DNA of 64,000 nucleotides from Hemibagrus wyckioides (Eukaryota; Chordata; Actinopteri; Siluriformes; Bagridae). Below the pieces are notes generated by a model, which was given only the letters and a program-made list of their open reading frames with translations, made no database searches and was not told the DNA's origin. The stretch lies in NCBI RefSeq assembly GCF_019097595.1, contig NC_080734.1, positions 12,180,392 through 12,244,391 on the forward strand, written 5' to 3'. The position numbers were made by a program, and so were the translations under genes. Positions 14,201 to 27,644 of this stretch are shown here, piece after piece (the first letter of the stretch is position 1; each line of letters starts with the position of its first letter).

Positions 14201-15062
14201 CAGCTGGGAATGTTATTAATTGGTCAGACCAAATATATATCTAACCCTCAGCTGTGATCCGGTCACCTGGGAGCCTGCCCCGAGAGTCAATGACTCATGA
14301 TCCAACTCCGTCAAAAACAACGGGGTATTGATGGTAATTTGCCAACGTGGGAGACTAACACCTCCTAGGAGGATTTTTACATTAGCAAAATTTGCAATCA
14401 ACTAACCGTTTCGCACATTTACAAAGACAAATGGCTCCCAAGCGCAAGTTCTTCCCACTAAACGTGCACAAGACGAGCCGAAATGAAACAGCCCTCGCGC
14501 CCGGGTTTATCAGACACGAGCTAGCACTTTAGCCGTCCTAATCTTTGTTAAAGATCCATATTGGGGGGCTTGCATACTTGTGTTGCAATCTGCAAATAGT
14601 TTACATAATTCAAGTTGTATGAATCTGTCCATGCCGTAAACGCATTTACAGCAGTTTTACACGGCAAAGCTGGTTAATAGTTACCTAGCAGCTAGCCTAA
14701 CAAAGTTAGCCTGATCACCAGATAGCTCGTCACTTAGCAAGTTACCTCTAACGCCAAGGACGAATATTGTGCGCAATAATATTGTAGTAAACAGAAATAT
14801 AATTGAGACCTAAGGAAAGATTATGGATGATAAAAATCTGATAAGCAGGCTACGCAACAGAGAGCCGTGCACTTAAAGCTAACAGTATCGGCTTAGGCTT
14901 GAGGCCTAGTTTTTTTAGCCACAAAGCTGAACGCTAGCAGCACTAGCCTATACACAAATTTTCGTCGCGTGCATCACAACTAAGTTCAACCACGCATTAA
15001 AAAATGCACTCATAACAAATCCAAAGCATTCCTATGAGTGTTTACCTACCAGATTGTTCCAT
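8228..15062 (-). CDS. prpf39: PRPF39, pre-mRNA processing factor 39 (14 coding exons)
   Basis: HAT-repeat protein of the U1 snRNP/early spliceosome; homologue of yeast Prp39, acting in 5' splice site selection in the nucleus. Exons in transcript order: 15062-15050, 12929-12355, 12268-12143, 12024-11906, 11796-11629, 11479-11308, 10902-10795, 10622-10458, 10040-9914, 9638-9370, 9227-9043, 8841-8767, 8606-8489, 8317-8228. All phases join, giving 769 aa. Start [13 protein letters not shown] is split after 13 bases. An acidic, low-complexity N-terminus (about 1-150) precedes the HAT core: [75 protein letters not shown] and [18 protein letters not shown]. The C-terminus is [18 protein letters not shown]. 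It is somewhat longer than the human protein (669 aa), mostly by the N-terminal region. Codons show no damage. Confidence 0.97.
12930..15049 (-). other. prpf39: prpf39 intron 1
   Basis: 2.1 kb intron after a 13-base coding piece. It holds the composite Tc1-like element at 13112-13922. The rest (14000-15040) is unique-looking, moderately GC-rich near the promoter and has no ORF of note. I saw no box C/D or H/ACA snoRNA that I could support. Confidence 0.7.
13112..13922. mobile_element. two fused Tc1-like copies in opposite orientation, with terminal inverted repeats
   Basis: Both outer ends carry the same terminal repeat (tatattgccaaaagttttgg, then a cacccctcc tract; reverse complement at 13884-13920). 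The left part (about 13112-13412) reads on +: [20 protein letters not shown] and a damaged [17 protein letters not shown]. The right part (about 13413-13922) reads on -: '[20 protein letters not shown]', [16 protein letters not shown] and [14 protein letters not shown]. An inner end (cgtctgtctttacatgcaca) marks the join. The whole makes an imperfect 800-base foldback. Both halves are broken by frameshifts and stops. Confidence 0.85.
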
Positions 15063-15195
15063 GAAATTTATATTTGCAGAAGAATTTCTCTCAACTTTTG
15101 AAGTTATCTGCTCAACAACATGTGGTCGAGTTACCGAGCTCTCATTCTACACTTCCGCTCACCACAGCGTAGCTACACAAGGGCAAAAAACCATC

Positions 15196-15210
15196 CCACG
15201 CATGCGCACT
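15196..15210. promoter_or_regulatory. NRF1-like site in the prpf39 promoter
   Basis: cacgcatgcgcactac closely matches the NRF1 palindrome and lies about 135 bases upstream of the prpf39 ATG in a CpG-rich stretch, where a housekeeping promoter is expected. Use is inferred. Confidence 0.4.
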
Positions 15211-15394
15211 ACGCCTGCAGCCACTAAATGGGCGGGTAGCTGACCAGGTGCGAATGTGTTGGACTCTTTTTGGGCCTGTTTTACCTAATTATCTGCTGAT
15301 TAATGATTAGAAAAAGGTTTACACAGTGCATTACGTTCTATATTCAACTAAGCAAACACTTTTCTAGAATGCAAGGCCTTAAAAATTAATCTCC

Positions 15395-15560
15395 CATTAA
15401 GATTCAAGATTCAAAGTGTTTATTGCCACGTGCACAGTGAGGAAAACAAGTTTCCCTGTACAATAAAATTCTTTCTCTGCTGTCCACTGTGAATGCCAAG
15501 ACAGTGCCAGAACTATGTAAAAAATACACACACACACACACAAATATAATAAAAAATAAA
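15395..15560 (-). repeat. LINE 3'-tail-like repeat fragment
   Basis: The stretch 'agattcaagattcaaagtgtttattgccacg', followed by 'gtacaataaaattctttctc', is the reverse complement of a common fish non-LTR 3' end. A short (CA)n at 15531-15541 follows. No coding part remains. Confidence 0.5.
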
Positions 15561-16860
15561 ACAATGCCTCGGAATTAGAAATATAGACTGTGTATCTGTA
15601 TGTGCAAGTGTACAATAATGACTTATGTTGCAATATTGACTTATGTGCCTAACAATAGTACAGTAACATGTGCAAATTGAATACAAGTGGAGATAATAAT
15701 AGCAGCAGCAGCAACATTAACAATTGAGATGCAGCTACTTGATAATAACAGCAGGATTAATTCATAACAAAAGGAAAACAAAATAATGTTCTATGTTAAC
15801 AAAATAGAGCTCAGCTCCTAACTGTACTTTATATAGAAGAATTTTTATATTTGTTTCCAAAAAAGGATTTATTTTTTTATTTACTTTATTATACACTTAG
15901 CAGTGCACCACCACATATGTGTTGTCTTGTTTCGCACATTGAATATTGTGTATTTGTTTGCATGCACTAGTATCAAATAAAAAAAAAGTTGTTGGGTGAC
16001 AATCTAATAATTCAGTAACTGATTGCTGAATCCTGTGCTCATTGAAAAACTTTATTTAAAAAATGCAGTTGAAAATAAAACTGAGAACACTAACTAACCG
16101 GGCATTTACAGTAGAACTGTGTATCTGAGGATGCTAGATAAAAGAGTGCCGAAAGGGGTATGAGCTAAACAGTTTGTATAAACAAGATAATTAAAGAAGG
16201 TGCAACAGGTCACAAAAACCATCAGCAAACCTATACAGGACTTTCAGCTGACTGTTAGTCAGGGGTTCTTTGCAAGACAGTGCTGTACTTGATTAGACAG
16301 TGTGCGTAGCAACCAGTTGTTGTCTGTTGTGATGCATGGTAACAGGTGTCAACGTAACAACATAACGAGGTCAACACAATGCAGAGAAATCAAAACAGTA
16401 CCTATAACATATATGCATATAAATGTTTCATGTATTATGTAGGGATACTGGAAAATGCATGTCAAAAGAAAACAAATAAAGGTAACTTAAAGGTATATGT
16501 GATGCACATACAGAAACTAGACACACACTGGCAAACAATGAGTTTTCAACTTACAAATGCCAACTGTTGCCAACTCTTTATCTATGATACCGACAGTTTA
16601 TATATTTCATTTTTCTTTTATTTTCATTATTTCTGTCGCTTTTTATCTGCATTACTATTACTTTTATGTTAATTTTATTAATTTGTTCCTTTGTTGGCCC
16701 ACCATGGAGCAGATATTATAATGTATAAATAACAGAAATCTTTCTTGCATCAGAGGAGTGTAAAGCATTATTCAAATAATTTTAGACAAAAAAATATTGT
16801 TACCAGTTTAATGTTTACAATAAACAACAACAACAAAAAAAGACTTTTTGTATGCACGAG
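15561..16860. other. prpf39/arf6 intergenic spacer
   Basis: AT-rich sequence with short A/T runs. No gene, tRNA or clear transposon was recognised. The two flanking genes point away from each other, about 3 kb apart from ATG to ATG. Confidence 0.5.
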
Positions 16861-16895
16861 GCATCATTTTTTCGAAGCATTATTTAAACTCGGCG

Positions 16896-16903
16896 TGACG
16901 TCA
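16896..16903. promoter_or_regulatory. palindromic CRE (TGACGTCA) upstream of arf6
   Basis: A perfect TGACGTCA sits in 'cggcgtgacgtcactgag' at the left edge of the CpG-rich arf6 promoter, about 1.2 kb before the ATG. It fits a CREB/ATF site; binding is inferred. Confidence 0.45.
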
Positions 16904-17149
16904 CTGAGTCCTGCCCCCTCACGTAAAATGACGCCACCGAGCTGGTTTCCTCTGGTAGGTTGGTACGTCTGTGATATAGCTCATTAAAAAGAACCACGTG
17001 ATTATTAAAAAAAAAAAAAAAAATCATGTAATATATTTCTAGTACACGTTTAGGACGTTCAATACCCTTTCAAGGCAGTTCAGAAATAAGGTGAAATTCG
17101 AGAGGATCGAAATTGAATGGCGTCCATTTCATTCAACCCCAAATAGACT

Positions 17150-17500
17150 TGTGCTCGGGCTTCTTCAGCGCGCGAGCGCTAAATGGCGTAGCGCACGAGC
17201 GCTTCAGAGGAAGTGGCGGGTGAAGCAGGTCCGCACCTTTTCCGGTAACACAGCGCGGCTAAGGGACTGAAGCGAGTGACTGGAGGGGGAGAGAAGAGAA
17301 AGGGGGATAACGGATTTGGGGGAGTCCGCCGCGTTTGGAAGGTAATTATGATTTTTCCTCAACTCCGAATCGCGGTTTTGTCATTTCCACATCGGTTTAT
17401 GTGTCTCGGAAAAGTAGGCGACGGAGCGGCCGATTAAAGTTGTGCTCTGTCCCTGTTTGTTACCCCTCCCTTTTCTCAACGGCTCTTCTGTTTCAGGGAG
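17150..17500 (+). promoter_or_regulatory. arf6: arf6 CpG-rich promoter and probable 5'UTR intron
   Basis: CpG-dense block (cagcgcgcgagcgct and gcgcacgagcgctt are near-direct repeats at about 17168 and 17191), then a purine-rich leader. A possible noncoding intron runs from the gtaatt donor at about 17342 to a ttctgtttcag acceptor ending at about 17496. The transcript would then continue to the ATG at 18142. Splicing of the leader is a guess from the sites. Confidence 0.5.
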
Positions 17501-18120
17501 AAAAGACACGGAGAAAGGAAACTCGGATGAATCAATGACCTTTGGAGTTTTTTTTTCCTTGGCTGGTTTCACGGCTTCCAGTTTGCTGCTACGCCATTAA
17601 GTACACAATAGTCACCATGAACTCTTGAAGGGAATCCCGGGCGCTTGAATGTGCCGAGTGTCTGAAGCGAGCGGGTAGAGCCGGCGCACAAGGAGGAAGT
17701 CGGAGCTGCTGTGGAGCAGGCGAGCGGGCCGCTGTGTATCTGAAGTCTCAAACACATACACAGCTTTAGCACTTACACTGTGCACCGAGGACAGCTGAGC
17801 AGTCTTAAGAGCTAAGAAGCGGATTTTTATGGACCTGTCTTTCCGAAGGGGTTGAGCCATCAGGGCATCGAGACAGGTTGAGGAAGTCCGCTTATATTCA
17901 CACCCTCTTGTATCCTTTATTCCTCTGAAGTATGCAGACTGATCTAGCTCAGAAGTTCTACTCAGTATCATAGAAGAGCCATACCTTTTGGTGCGAAGCA
18001 ATAGTTTTGCAGTCTGTTACAGTGTCTCAAACTGTGGTGTTACACCAAAAGCTGAAGTATTATAGTAGCACATAACCTAGCCAAAGGTACGTTACCAAAA
18101 ATCCTCTGTAATAAACGTAA

Positions 18121-18669
<549 letters not shown>

Positions 18670-19865
18670 TGCACTGCTCAGATGGACTGGTCAGTGCAAG
18701 AGAAATAGATAGATTAAAAAAAAAAAAAAAAAAAAAAGTAAAATGAGCAAGAGAAAAAAAATGGAAGCATTTAATAAATCATTCTTCTTACATATGTTGG
18801 CAAAAAGAAAGTTTGCTTATAATCCTGTTTCTGTTGATCATCTTGCCCTGTAACAGTTTTCTTTTATATTATGTACCAATTTTTTTTGGCTGGCTCTTAA
18901 GTTTGCTTTTGGCACTATTAGAAAATTATTACATTCAAATGACACTTATTGTCTTTCAACATTACATAAAAGTGTTCTTTTTGGATATATGGAGATGTAG
19001 ATTTCTTTTGCTCTCGTTAAGATTTCTTTTTAGTCACTGCTTTTGTTTTTTGTTTGATGCCTGATCATATTTTCTTTTAACCTCAGCACCACTCTTATGT
19101 TGGTATTCTGCTTGCATTTTGCTTTCAAGGAAGCCAGATTTTGCCCATGAATGTAGTGGGAGTGCCACCCACCCTTCTTTCACAACTCTCACACACTCCA
19201 AGGTTTCTTTCTTTCTTTCCAGACATGTTATCTGTCCCTGAATGGCATCGTAATCCAATTTGTTCATGTCATCATGTTACAAGAATCCAGAAATGTAAAG
19301 ATTGAAACTAGTCTTTTCGAATGCAAGGAGTTCAAACAGGAAAATAACGTGAACTCCATGTTTATAAAAACTTGTGGCTACATGATATGTTTTCCCTCAT
19401 TTTGTGACACTGGCTGAGTTTTTCTTTCTTGTATGAGGGAGTGGAGATTTCATAGTAAATGAGTATTAAAATTGTGTTGGCTTCTTTTCTTGGGAAGCAC
19501 AAAGAAAAGGTGTTTCACAAGAGATGAGCTAACATGACTGTGTGCTGGGCAGAATTCACAGAGGGAGAAGTGCATGTAATGGTGTCAGTGAGGGAACAAG
19601 TACAAGGGCCATTTGCTGAAGCGAGCGATTCAGCATTTCTGTTCTGACCTTGTGCCCAAAAAAGTGTTTACTAACCCTACTACCTTTAGTCATCTGGATC
19701 TTTCATGGTGCTCTGGATTCTGATCTGCAAATACAATACTCATCAGCTGCACGATGCAGTCAGACAAGCCTATTTTTTGTTTTAACAAATTACAATCAAT
19801 GCTTTCTTGTATTATTTAGAGCAATTTGTTATGCTGAAGAAAAAATAAAAGAAATGAATAAAAGA
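18670..19865 (+). other. arf6: probable arf6 3'UTR
   Basis: T-rich, ORF-free sequence after the stop. AATAAA occurs at 18773-18778 and again at 19844-19849 and 19857-19862, so short and long 3' ends are possible. Vertebrate ARF6 normally has a long 3'UTR. The end point is inferred. Confidence 0.5.
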
Positions 19866-19869
19866 AACA

Positions 19870-22683
19870 AAAAGCATATTCCAGTTCAACGATGAAAGTG
19901 CACCTTCTTGAGATTGTGAGTAAAGGATAGAAGGTTTTTTTTTTTCTCAGGAGCAATTTAAGTAAAGTAAGAAGAAACTGGTTTCAGTATTAGGTCACCA
20001 TTGGCCTGTTTTAATTCACTGTTGAGTTCTTTTTTTTGTACTTTGTGGATGGACGGTTTCATCATAACCACAGACTTCTATATGCAACATGATCTCTTGC
20101 TTGGTATAAGCGAATTAAACAAAGCGCAAAGTTCATCAGTTCATTTGTTACTTGGGTGCCTTGTTCTTTTCTTTTTTTTTTTCTTCTTCAAGTGTATTTA
20201 ACTTAATCGACTCAGTATCTAAAATAAGAAATGTATGTCAAATATATCAGAGATTTTTTTAGAATTCTAAAATAATAGCTTTTAGCACTGCATTTTTGTT
20301 TCTGCCCCCAAACAGTTCATTAATGTGTCTTAACCAGGTTTGCACCTTTGACAGAGATCAGAAAAATCAAATTATTTTCATCCACATAAAAGGAATGGTC
20401 AGCAGTAATGTTTTATAGACAACACAAAGTGTAGAATATACATTAACAAGGTACGTTTAAATACCATGACATTCTTTTGTCTTGATATCTAGTCTATGTT
20501 TGCTGTGTTCATAAATGATTCACTGTTTCCAGTGATCAGACTGAAGATATGGTAAATTTCGATAGCTTTATCCAGAAATTAGTCATGTACCTGACAGAAG
20601 AAACGTTAAAGTGCTCCTATAAACATTTTATGTTTTAATAGGAAACTGCTGAGACCAATTTGAGAGCGATTAGAAGAAGAACTGTGAATACTAGATGACA
20701 TCATCCTCTAAATGTAGGAACAACTGAATGAAGTCATGGGAGGTCTATGGCTTAACTGCTCATGGTGTAGTTAAAATGTAAGACTGATCTCACAGTCTAC
20801 ACTCTGATACTGTAATAAGGGAATAACAAGCCAAAGCACCATATCACTGAATATATTTGTCAAGTGGAAGCTGCTGTGGAGTTTGACCTGTTGTTGTGTG
20901 AAAGAGCTGTGCCAGGCAGATTGCGATCGAGATAAAGGACACACGGCCAACATTGGGTTAATAAATTCCTAAACAAATCAAATGAGCATACGTTACTCCG
21001 AATGTGAACAAGGTCATTCCATATGTACATATGTACTTCTGAGCTTTGTGACACATTGTTAGTGTTCGTGTTAAAATGTGAAGCATGGAAAGCTATAGCC
21101 CTGTTTTATACTGACTGGCTACTTCTGTCCAAGGCCTTTTTTAGGCCAGTGACCCCTATAAGAACCTCACTTTGGTCTGTGCATTATAGCCGTTTTCTCA
21201 TGAATTTATCAATCCTATGTATTATTATATGTTTTTTTTAAGTTAATATCGGCATTAACCTGTTTGACTGGTCCCTTGAATTAAATAGGTTCAAGCCAAA
21301 ACAAGTCAAAAACAAGGAGGATTATAAATTGTGTAAAATTGGCGTTAATGTTCTGTCAGTGGAAAGTTCAGGAAAAGAAAGCTCGAAATAGATAAAATTT
21401 GATTGAATGTATTTAAATACTTCTCCTGGAATAAATCTGGAGTGAGCGAGTGAGTCTTGAATGTTACAGTTAAAGGGGTTCCCTGGCTACAAAAAGTTTG
21501 AGAATCTGTGAGCAATATTTCTTGCATTAGTCATGTAGTAAATAAGGATTAGGCAGATAATAATGCTCTAACCCTGGTGGTTGAGTTCTCCATGGCTGGT
21601 ATTTATCTACCACTATTCGGTTGGTTTCCAACCCTGAGCACATTATTTTCTCGGCTGCCACATAGAGTATTTCATCAACAAATCTGATAACTGTCAGCCG
21701 CCCTTCCTGGGTCACTATGTTTGTTTTAGAGCAGGAAATTACTCAAGGACTAATGCTGGCAACCACTTACCTAATTAAGTATAGTTAATACTATCCGCAT
21801 GTTTATCAACTCCTTACAACGATTTTAAAACCATAGTCAGTTAAAGTCACTTCTAGTACATGTCTGTATGTATGTGCTACAAAGACACAAGTGCTGTGTG
21901 CTTCCGGCTGTTTCTTCTTGTTCAGTTTGCAAATGCAGGCACTAAAATGCTCAGCAGTTCTGTTTTACTTACTGAGGGAGGGTGTGGATTTATGTGCTCT
22001 GTCAGAAGGTAGTTCTCAAAACAATGAGGTTAAACGAGGCTTTGTTAGTTCCCTGTATTGTTCACTCAGGCAGCACTCCTAGTTTTTAATCCGGTTCCAT
22101 ACCTGCAGAAGCGAGGCCAGAATACTACATATATAACCATTATAATAGAGAAAAGACCAACAAATCTAACAAATAACATTCCGTACTCACAAAAACACGG
22201 AACCGCATTTACCTGTTAGGTAAGTTATACTGTGACAAATATTCCAATAATGATGTGTATAATAAAGCGTTTTATTGTCACCTGGTCAAGACAGCCATGT
22301 TAAGTTAGCATACACTTTGTTGGAGGTTGCATTAGTTTTACAAAGGCATGGATCGTGTCTGTAGTGAGAGGCCGGCTGTTCTTGTGACTGCTGAGTCAGA
22401 TCACTGGCTTCCTATAAATCAGGTCCAGTCATTAATGTGATATATTACGCAAAGTAGTAGTGCACATGTTATCTCAGTTTTTAACACTGTAACTGTAATT
22501 GATCAGTGTAAGGCTGATCAAGAACTTGAATTTACAGCTATTCTTTTCAGAGCAGTGCTTCAAACAGCACTGAAGATAGTTTCCCTCCCATCCTTCAGGC
22601 AAATCATTATCAAGAGTTCTTACTGCTTATTTGACTAACGGTGCTCAACTGGTGTCAAAGGTTGCTGAGGTGCATATACAAGT
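19870..22683. other. gene-free spacer downstream of arf6
   Basis: AT-rich sequence with poly-T runs (e.g. 20165-20185). I recognised no coding region, RNA gene or named repeat. Confidence 0.5.
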
Positions 22684-22995
22684 CTATATACAGATCTCAG
22701 TGCAGCCAAAGGGAACTTTGTGTAGGATATAATTTCATAATATAACAATTCTTTTAACCAGCCACATCAGTTTAAATTATAGATCACTTTATTTCTAGAT
22801 GTCATTGAGCAACCACTGATAGGCTGAACTGTTTAAACATACAAGTGATAATGTAAGTTGAACTTTGGTAGGTATGCTATTGTAGTTTTAAACTGCAGAA
22901 GGAAAAATAGTGACGTACACTATACTATACGACTTCAGTTATTTGAAAAGTTAAATCCAAAAGTTCCCTTTGGCTGCACTGAGATCTGTAGATAG
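22684..22995. repeat. 312-base foldback with 36-base inverted ends (MITE-like)
   Basis: The left arm 22684-22719 (atacagatctcagtgcagcc, then aaagggaacttt) and the right arm 22960-22995 are near-perfect inverted copies with one visible mismatch. The interior is AT-rich with no ORF. The layout fits a non-autonomous DNA transposon. I could not place clear target-site duplications. Confidence 0.6.
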
Positions 22996-24977
22996 TAGAG
23001 CCAAAACTAGTGCAAAAAAAGACCACATAACATACCATTTCTACACATAATATAATAGAAAAAAAAGAACTCTGCACAGTGCTCATGAAACTGTCTGTGG
23101 TAGACAAATATTTATGTTCATTTTTTATTTAGGACAGTCCTTGTGCCAGTTTCAGGTTAGATTTACAATTTATACCTGTATAATCTGTTCATTATGACTG
23201 TCTGGAATGCCCTAATATGTTAGCCTATGATGGCAAAATGTATTACCAAACCAAAAAAATTCAATTCAAAGTCAGAAAACACACGAGAAAAAAACAAAAC
23301 CAAGGCAGCAAAATCAGTAACACATCAAGATTAACTTCAAACGGAAAGGGTAGGTCACGGGTTTAGTCACAGCATGTGTCAGTCTGAGAAAGACCGTGGT
23401 AAACGGAGTGCTGGAGGATGTTGACAGTAAGAGGAAATGTGCCTAAATAAGTCTATTGATGTTACTGTGCTTATTTTTATCAAGGCAGTTCATATGAACA
23501 TATTTTACACACCTCTCTGCATGGCATTAATATAAATATTTGAACAACGAAAGCCCAGGCACTCAGGAGAAATATTAACTACTCGCTAAAACAAACAAAG
23601 TAAATTTGTATTTAATTATTTCAGGCTTGCGATAGTCATACGCCTTGTCTAATCAGCAATAAATATGCATTATTATTTAAGAAGGACCAACCCTATCTGT
23701 TTAGAAGTTCATATTAATAGATTTTGCTACTGCGCTTTCTGATTTGCTGTTATGTTTATTGCTACATTTTCAGTTTGTGACTGGGTTTTGCACTTACCAG
23801 CAGCCAGAAACAGTACTACCCTTGTTACTCATGCAAACAATTATAAGGCCTTCAGGGCTTTGTGACAGCTGACAGTTTACTTTGTCAGTTTGTGTGCACA
23901 GTAGAGGGGGTATGAGTGAAGCATGGTGAAACATGTGACAGATACAGAAAGTGATGTCAACTGCTTTGCTTTTCAAAAGAACGATTATCAGTGCTATCAT
24001 CCAGTATGACAGAAGGTGATGTGCAGCACGATTCCAGCAGAACACATGGTCAGGCTGGAGCTGTGACAGATGGGACCATTGTTGACACACACACACTGTC
24101 TGAGGGCCAAAAGTTCAACCCTGGGCAATCATTATGAATGTGATGAATAGGGGATTCTTTTTGTTTAACAGATCATGACAAAAAGCAGATGATAGTTATA
24201 CCTACTTTATTCAATGTGCTAACTAAAGTAGTGTAACTAGTACAGAAGGGTTTGCAAGCATGTTAGACCTATTGCTGTGCATACAAAAACAGTTCAATCG
24301 AAATTCCTTGTGGCTTTATTTTCTGTGACACTCCTTAAAAGTTATATATAGAACCTTATAACAGAGTGTTTCCTTCTTCAGAAGGGGTTTCAAGTAGAAA
24401 CTAAAAACCCTTGAAGAAATCTTGTTTCAATAGTGTAAGTATATAATTACACACCGACATCTGACTATAGATCAAATATGAAATAAACATATCATATATA
24501 TAAACGTATCATATTTACCTAATGATATAGAAATAATGCTCTAATATAGCACCAGTTCCTTATATGTTCAAAATGTGTTGTCAAGACTGTTATTGGTGTA
24601 AATGATATTGAGCTTGTCACCTGTTAAATTGGGTCTTGTCAGACTTGGCAATGATCAGGCGCACAATTTGCTGGACTAAGACAACTTCGGGATGGCTGAA
24701 CTACATTCCTCCAAACAGGCCTGATCTCTTAGAACAAAGTGGTTTCAGGTTTCACTTTATGATGAAAAAAAGGTTCTTTTTAAGGCAAACTGTGTCGATC
24801 TCAATCAGTTCCTTAGGACAAAGTAGCTCGAGGTGTGAAAAGAGAGGTCATGATTTGCATATGAGAGACAATTTTACCATCTTGCTTTTGAAAGCTGAAC
24901 ATGTTTAACAATATATTTAAAGATATTTTATTTTGTTATTCTGATTGTCCTACTTTTTATCCATTTACTATAATACA
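22996..24977. other. spacer, nothing identified
   Basis: AT-rich sequence without recognisable gene or repeat family. Around 23780-24110 composition is more even and could be unique or regulatory sequence. Confidence 0.4.
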
Positions 24978-25232
24978 TACACTGACCATGCATAACATTA
25001 ATATTGTGTTGGTCCCCCTTTTGCTGCCAAAACAGCCCTGACCCATCATGCATTGTGAATTCTGACACCTTTCTATCAGAACCAGCATTAACTTCTTCAG
25101 CAATTTAGGACAAAAGTAGCTCGTTTGTTAGACTGGACCACACGGGCCAGCCTTAACTCCCCACATGCATTACTAAGCTTTAGCCACCCATGACCCTGTC
25201 ACTGGTTCACCATTATTCCTAATCAGTGTAGA
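24978..25232 (-). mobile_element. internally deleted Tc1-like element (MITE-size)
   Basis: The left end 'tacactgaccatgcataaca' followed by 'gtgttggtcccccttttgct' is the terminal region of a common fish Tc1-like family. The right part (cagaaccagcattaacttct, gaccacacgggccagcctta, atgaccctgtcactggttca) is from the transposase 5' region of the same family on the minus strand. The middle is missing. It is related to 28169-28704 and 44682-45128. Confidence 0.75.
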
Positions 25233-25574
25233 TTTACAAGACAAGCATAGATCAAGGTGCTAAATAAAATACTAATGATTATTTAATAATTCCACTGGTG
25301 GAATTTTCAGTCTAATCCAATATCAACTGTGTGTTAAACAATGCGTTTTTTGAAAGAGCTGTGAGTAATAAAATGATCTGGAGCAGATTTTGGTGCAATA
25401 CACAAGCAGTTGACAAATAAAAGGAAAATGTTGCCTCTGCTATGCTGTAAGGATTTTGCTGTCATAGTTTAAGCCTAACATGTCTCCTTAGAGGGAAAGT
25501 TCACTGTAAATGTATACAAAGTTATTCTGGCTGATCATCTAGGATCAAACATTTCTAGCTAGAGTAACAATATC

Positions 25575-25760
25575 CCCATCCACAGGCCAAGAAGGCTCAC
25601 TGAATGGTGCGATGAGTATGGAAATGTGTAAGTCATATAACAGATCTCAGCATGAAGCTGGGAGATTTTGGCAGTGTTAGAATCACTATCATTAAAACTG
25701 TGGAAATATATGTAAGAAGAATGATGTTCATGCCTCCAGCACTGTTCCAGGACAGTTCAC
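25575..25760 (+). mobile_element. degenerate Tc1-like transposase 3' remnant
   Basis: The stretch 'cacaggccaagaaggctcac', then 'ctgggagattttggcagtgt' and 'gaatgatgttcatgcctcca', follows the order of the C-terminal part of fish Tc1-like transposases (a ..EHLWEIL..-like then ..EEWCSIPP..-like region). All frames are broken and no ends are visible. Assignment is by eye. Confidence 0.4.
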
Positions 25761-27640
25761 ATGTCTTTAGGTGTGAAGCCTGAGTGAATGGTGTAGGGGT
25801 GTGTTAAGAGCTGCAGGGGGTACTGGTCTGGGAAACAGGAAATACCAAATAACTCTATTGTCATTTCAAATTCACACACTCTAAAAAAAGCATAGATATA
25901 TTATTTTATGTGTTTATTAACAGTAAAACCCAGACATTTACACTCTGTGTAATATACTGTGCATCTGTCTAAAAGTGAAGGGAAAAAAATTGCATCCAGT
26001 GTTTCGTCTGAAATAGGAAGCTGGCCTATTGGGTCATGCAGCCTGCTCTGTTTGCACCGTTTTTGTGCTGACTGATGAATAGATGACTTCTAGGCAAAAG
26101 CACAAACATAACTTAAAGCCTATACATCAAGCAATAAAAAAGTCCTGCAGTGGACTGAAACAAAATAACTACTCTTCTGATTTGTAGAAACATTTTATAC
26201 CAGACCATAAGCTTTATTAAGACTGTCAAGTCAAATACTGTATTCATTTCACTATATTACTGCTAAGCCTCCATTGTGACCAAGCAGGTACTAAAATCTG
26301 GTCTGATCTGTTTTAACAATACATATCAACCCAAAATACAACTATCCAAATATACAATTTCCTGTTAATAATAACCACAGAATTTGTTGTATACCTGCAG
26401 AGGTAGTTTTATTAGATTATAAACATAATAAATCTATTCCCTGACTTATAAATATATGCATTTATAGAAATATGGATGCAAGCACTACCATTGCTCACTG
26501 CCACTAATTGTAACAATGCAATAAAGTTTCCATCTGGGGTTTGCTCTTCTGAATGTGTAGCTGCTTATTACTGCACAGGAAGATTATTATTTTTAATATT
26601 AGAGTATACAGTATATTGTGGTCCCCTTCCGACATTAATAAATGTAATTAACTTCCTAAGAGATGTTCATGTATGTAAGCCTTAGATGGTCTTAGATCTG
26701 ATACATTCTGCTCCTGCTTCTGCCAATACTCTAAACCAATTTTATCCTAGCACCATCAGCTTATTAGCCATTTTTATTTATTTATTAAAACTTTTTCCAG
26801 TAGGAGTGGATAGCAAGTCAGATGAACTGCTTTCTGACTTAAATATACCAATATCCATTAAATTTACAATGTATTATTAGCTTGTAATGCTATTTCAATT
26901 TTGGCATTCAGTTAATTGTAATGGAATTGAAACACAAGCTAACTAAAAAACACCCACAAGCTCACTTCAAAAGGTGCTGAGAGTTTGAGAAGTCATATGT
27001 AGCTAGAATTTGCTATAAAAAGCTTCTTTAAGTGAGAACACAGCTATATTCCTACAACAAAAGGACTTCTTGGAGGATGCTGACATGCATATTCTGGAAT
27101 GGACTCAATTTCCATTAGTCTGGTTGGTTCAAATGTACTGTAGTATATTAATACCATGGGAAGCATGATTAATAATGCACTGTAAGGCAGATATGAACAG
27201 GCTTTAGGTTTTGACCTATTTTGTTTGGCCGCAAACAACTGGACAACTTCCAAAGTAGATCTAATTATAAGCCCAACACTGAAACACTATAGGTTACTTA
27301 GTATATAGATTCAGTAATGTGACTCTATGGTTTTAAGTTTTCAGTGAAAAGTCTCTCATTGAACTGACCTTCCTCACAAGATCGACCCTGTTGTTTTTTT
27401 ATTGACTTCTATCTATTGTCTTTAATGGTATAACTAGACTATTAGCAATGGTCCATTGATGCTATCCTGGAAATAAGCCACGTCCCCTTGCTATGAGTGG
27501 TGAGGGCATAAAGCAATGTTGCTTGAGTAAAACAGGAAATAAGATAAATGACTAAACGTGGTGAACTTGATAAAACTGAAAAAATATGAAGGTGAAAAAT
27601 CAAAAGTGGAAGGAGTAAAATTCTTATTAATGTATTGTAC
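25761..27640. other. spacer, nothing identified
   Basis: AT-rich, no convincing ORF, RNA gene or repeat family. Confidence 0.45.
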
Positions 27641-27644
27641 TGAA

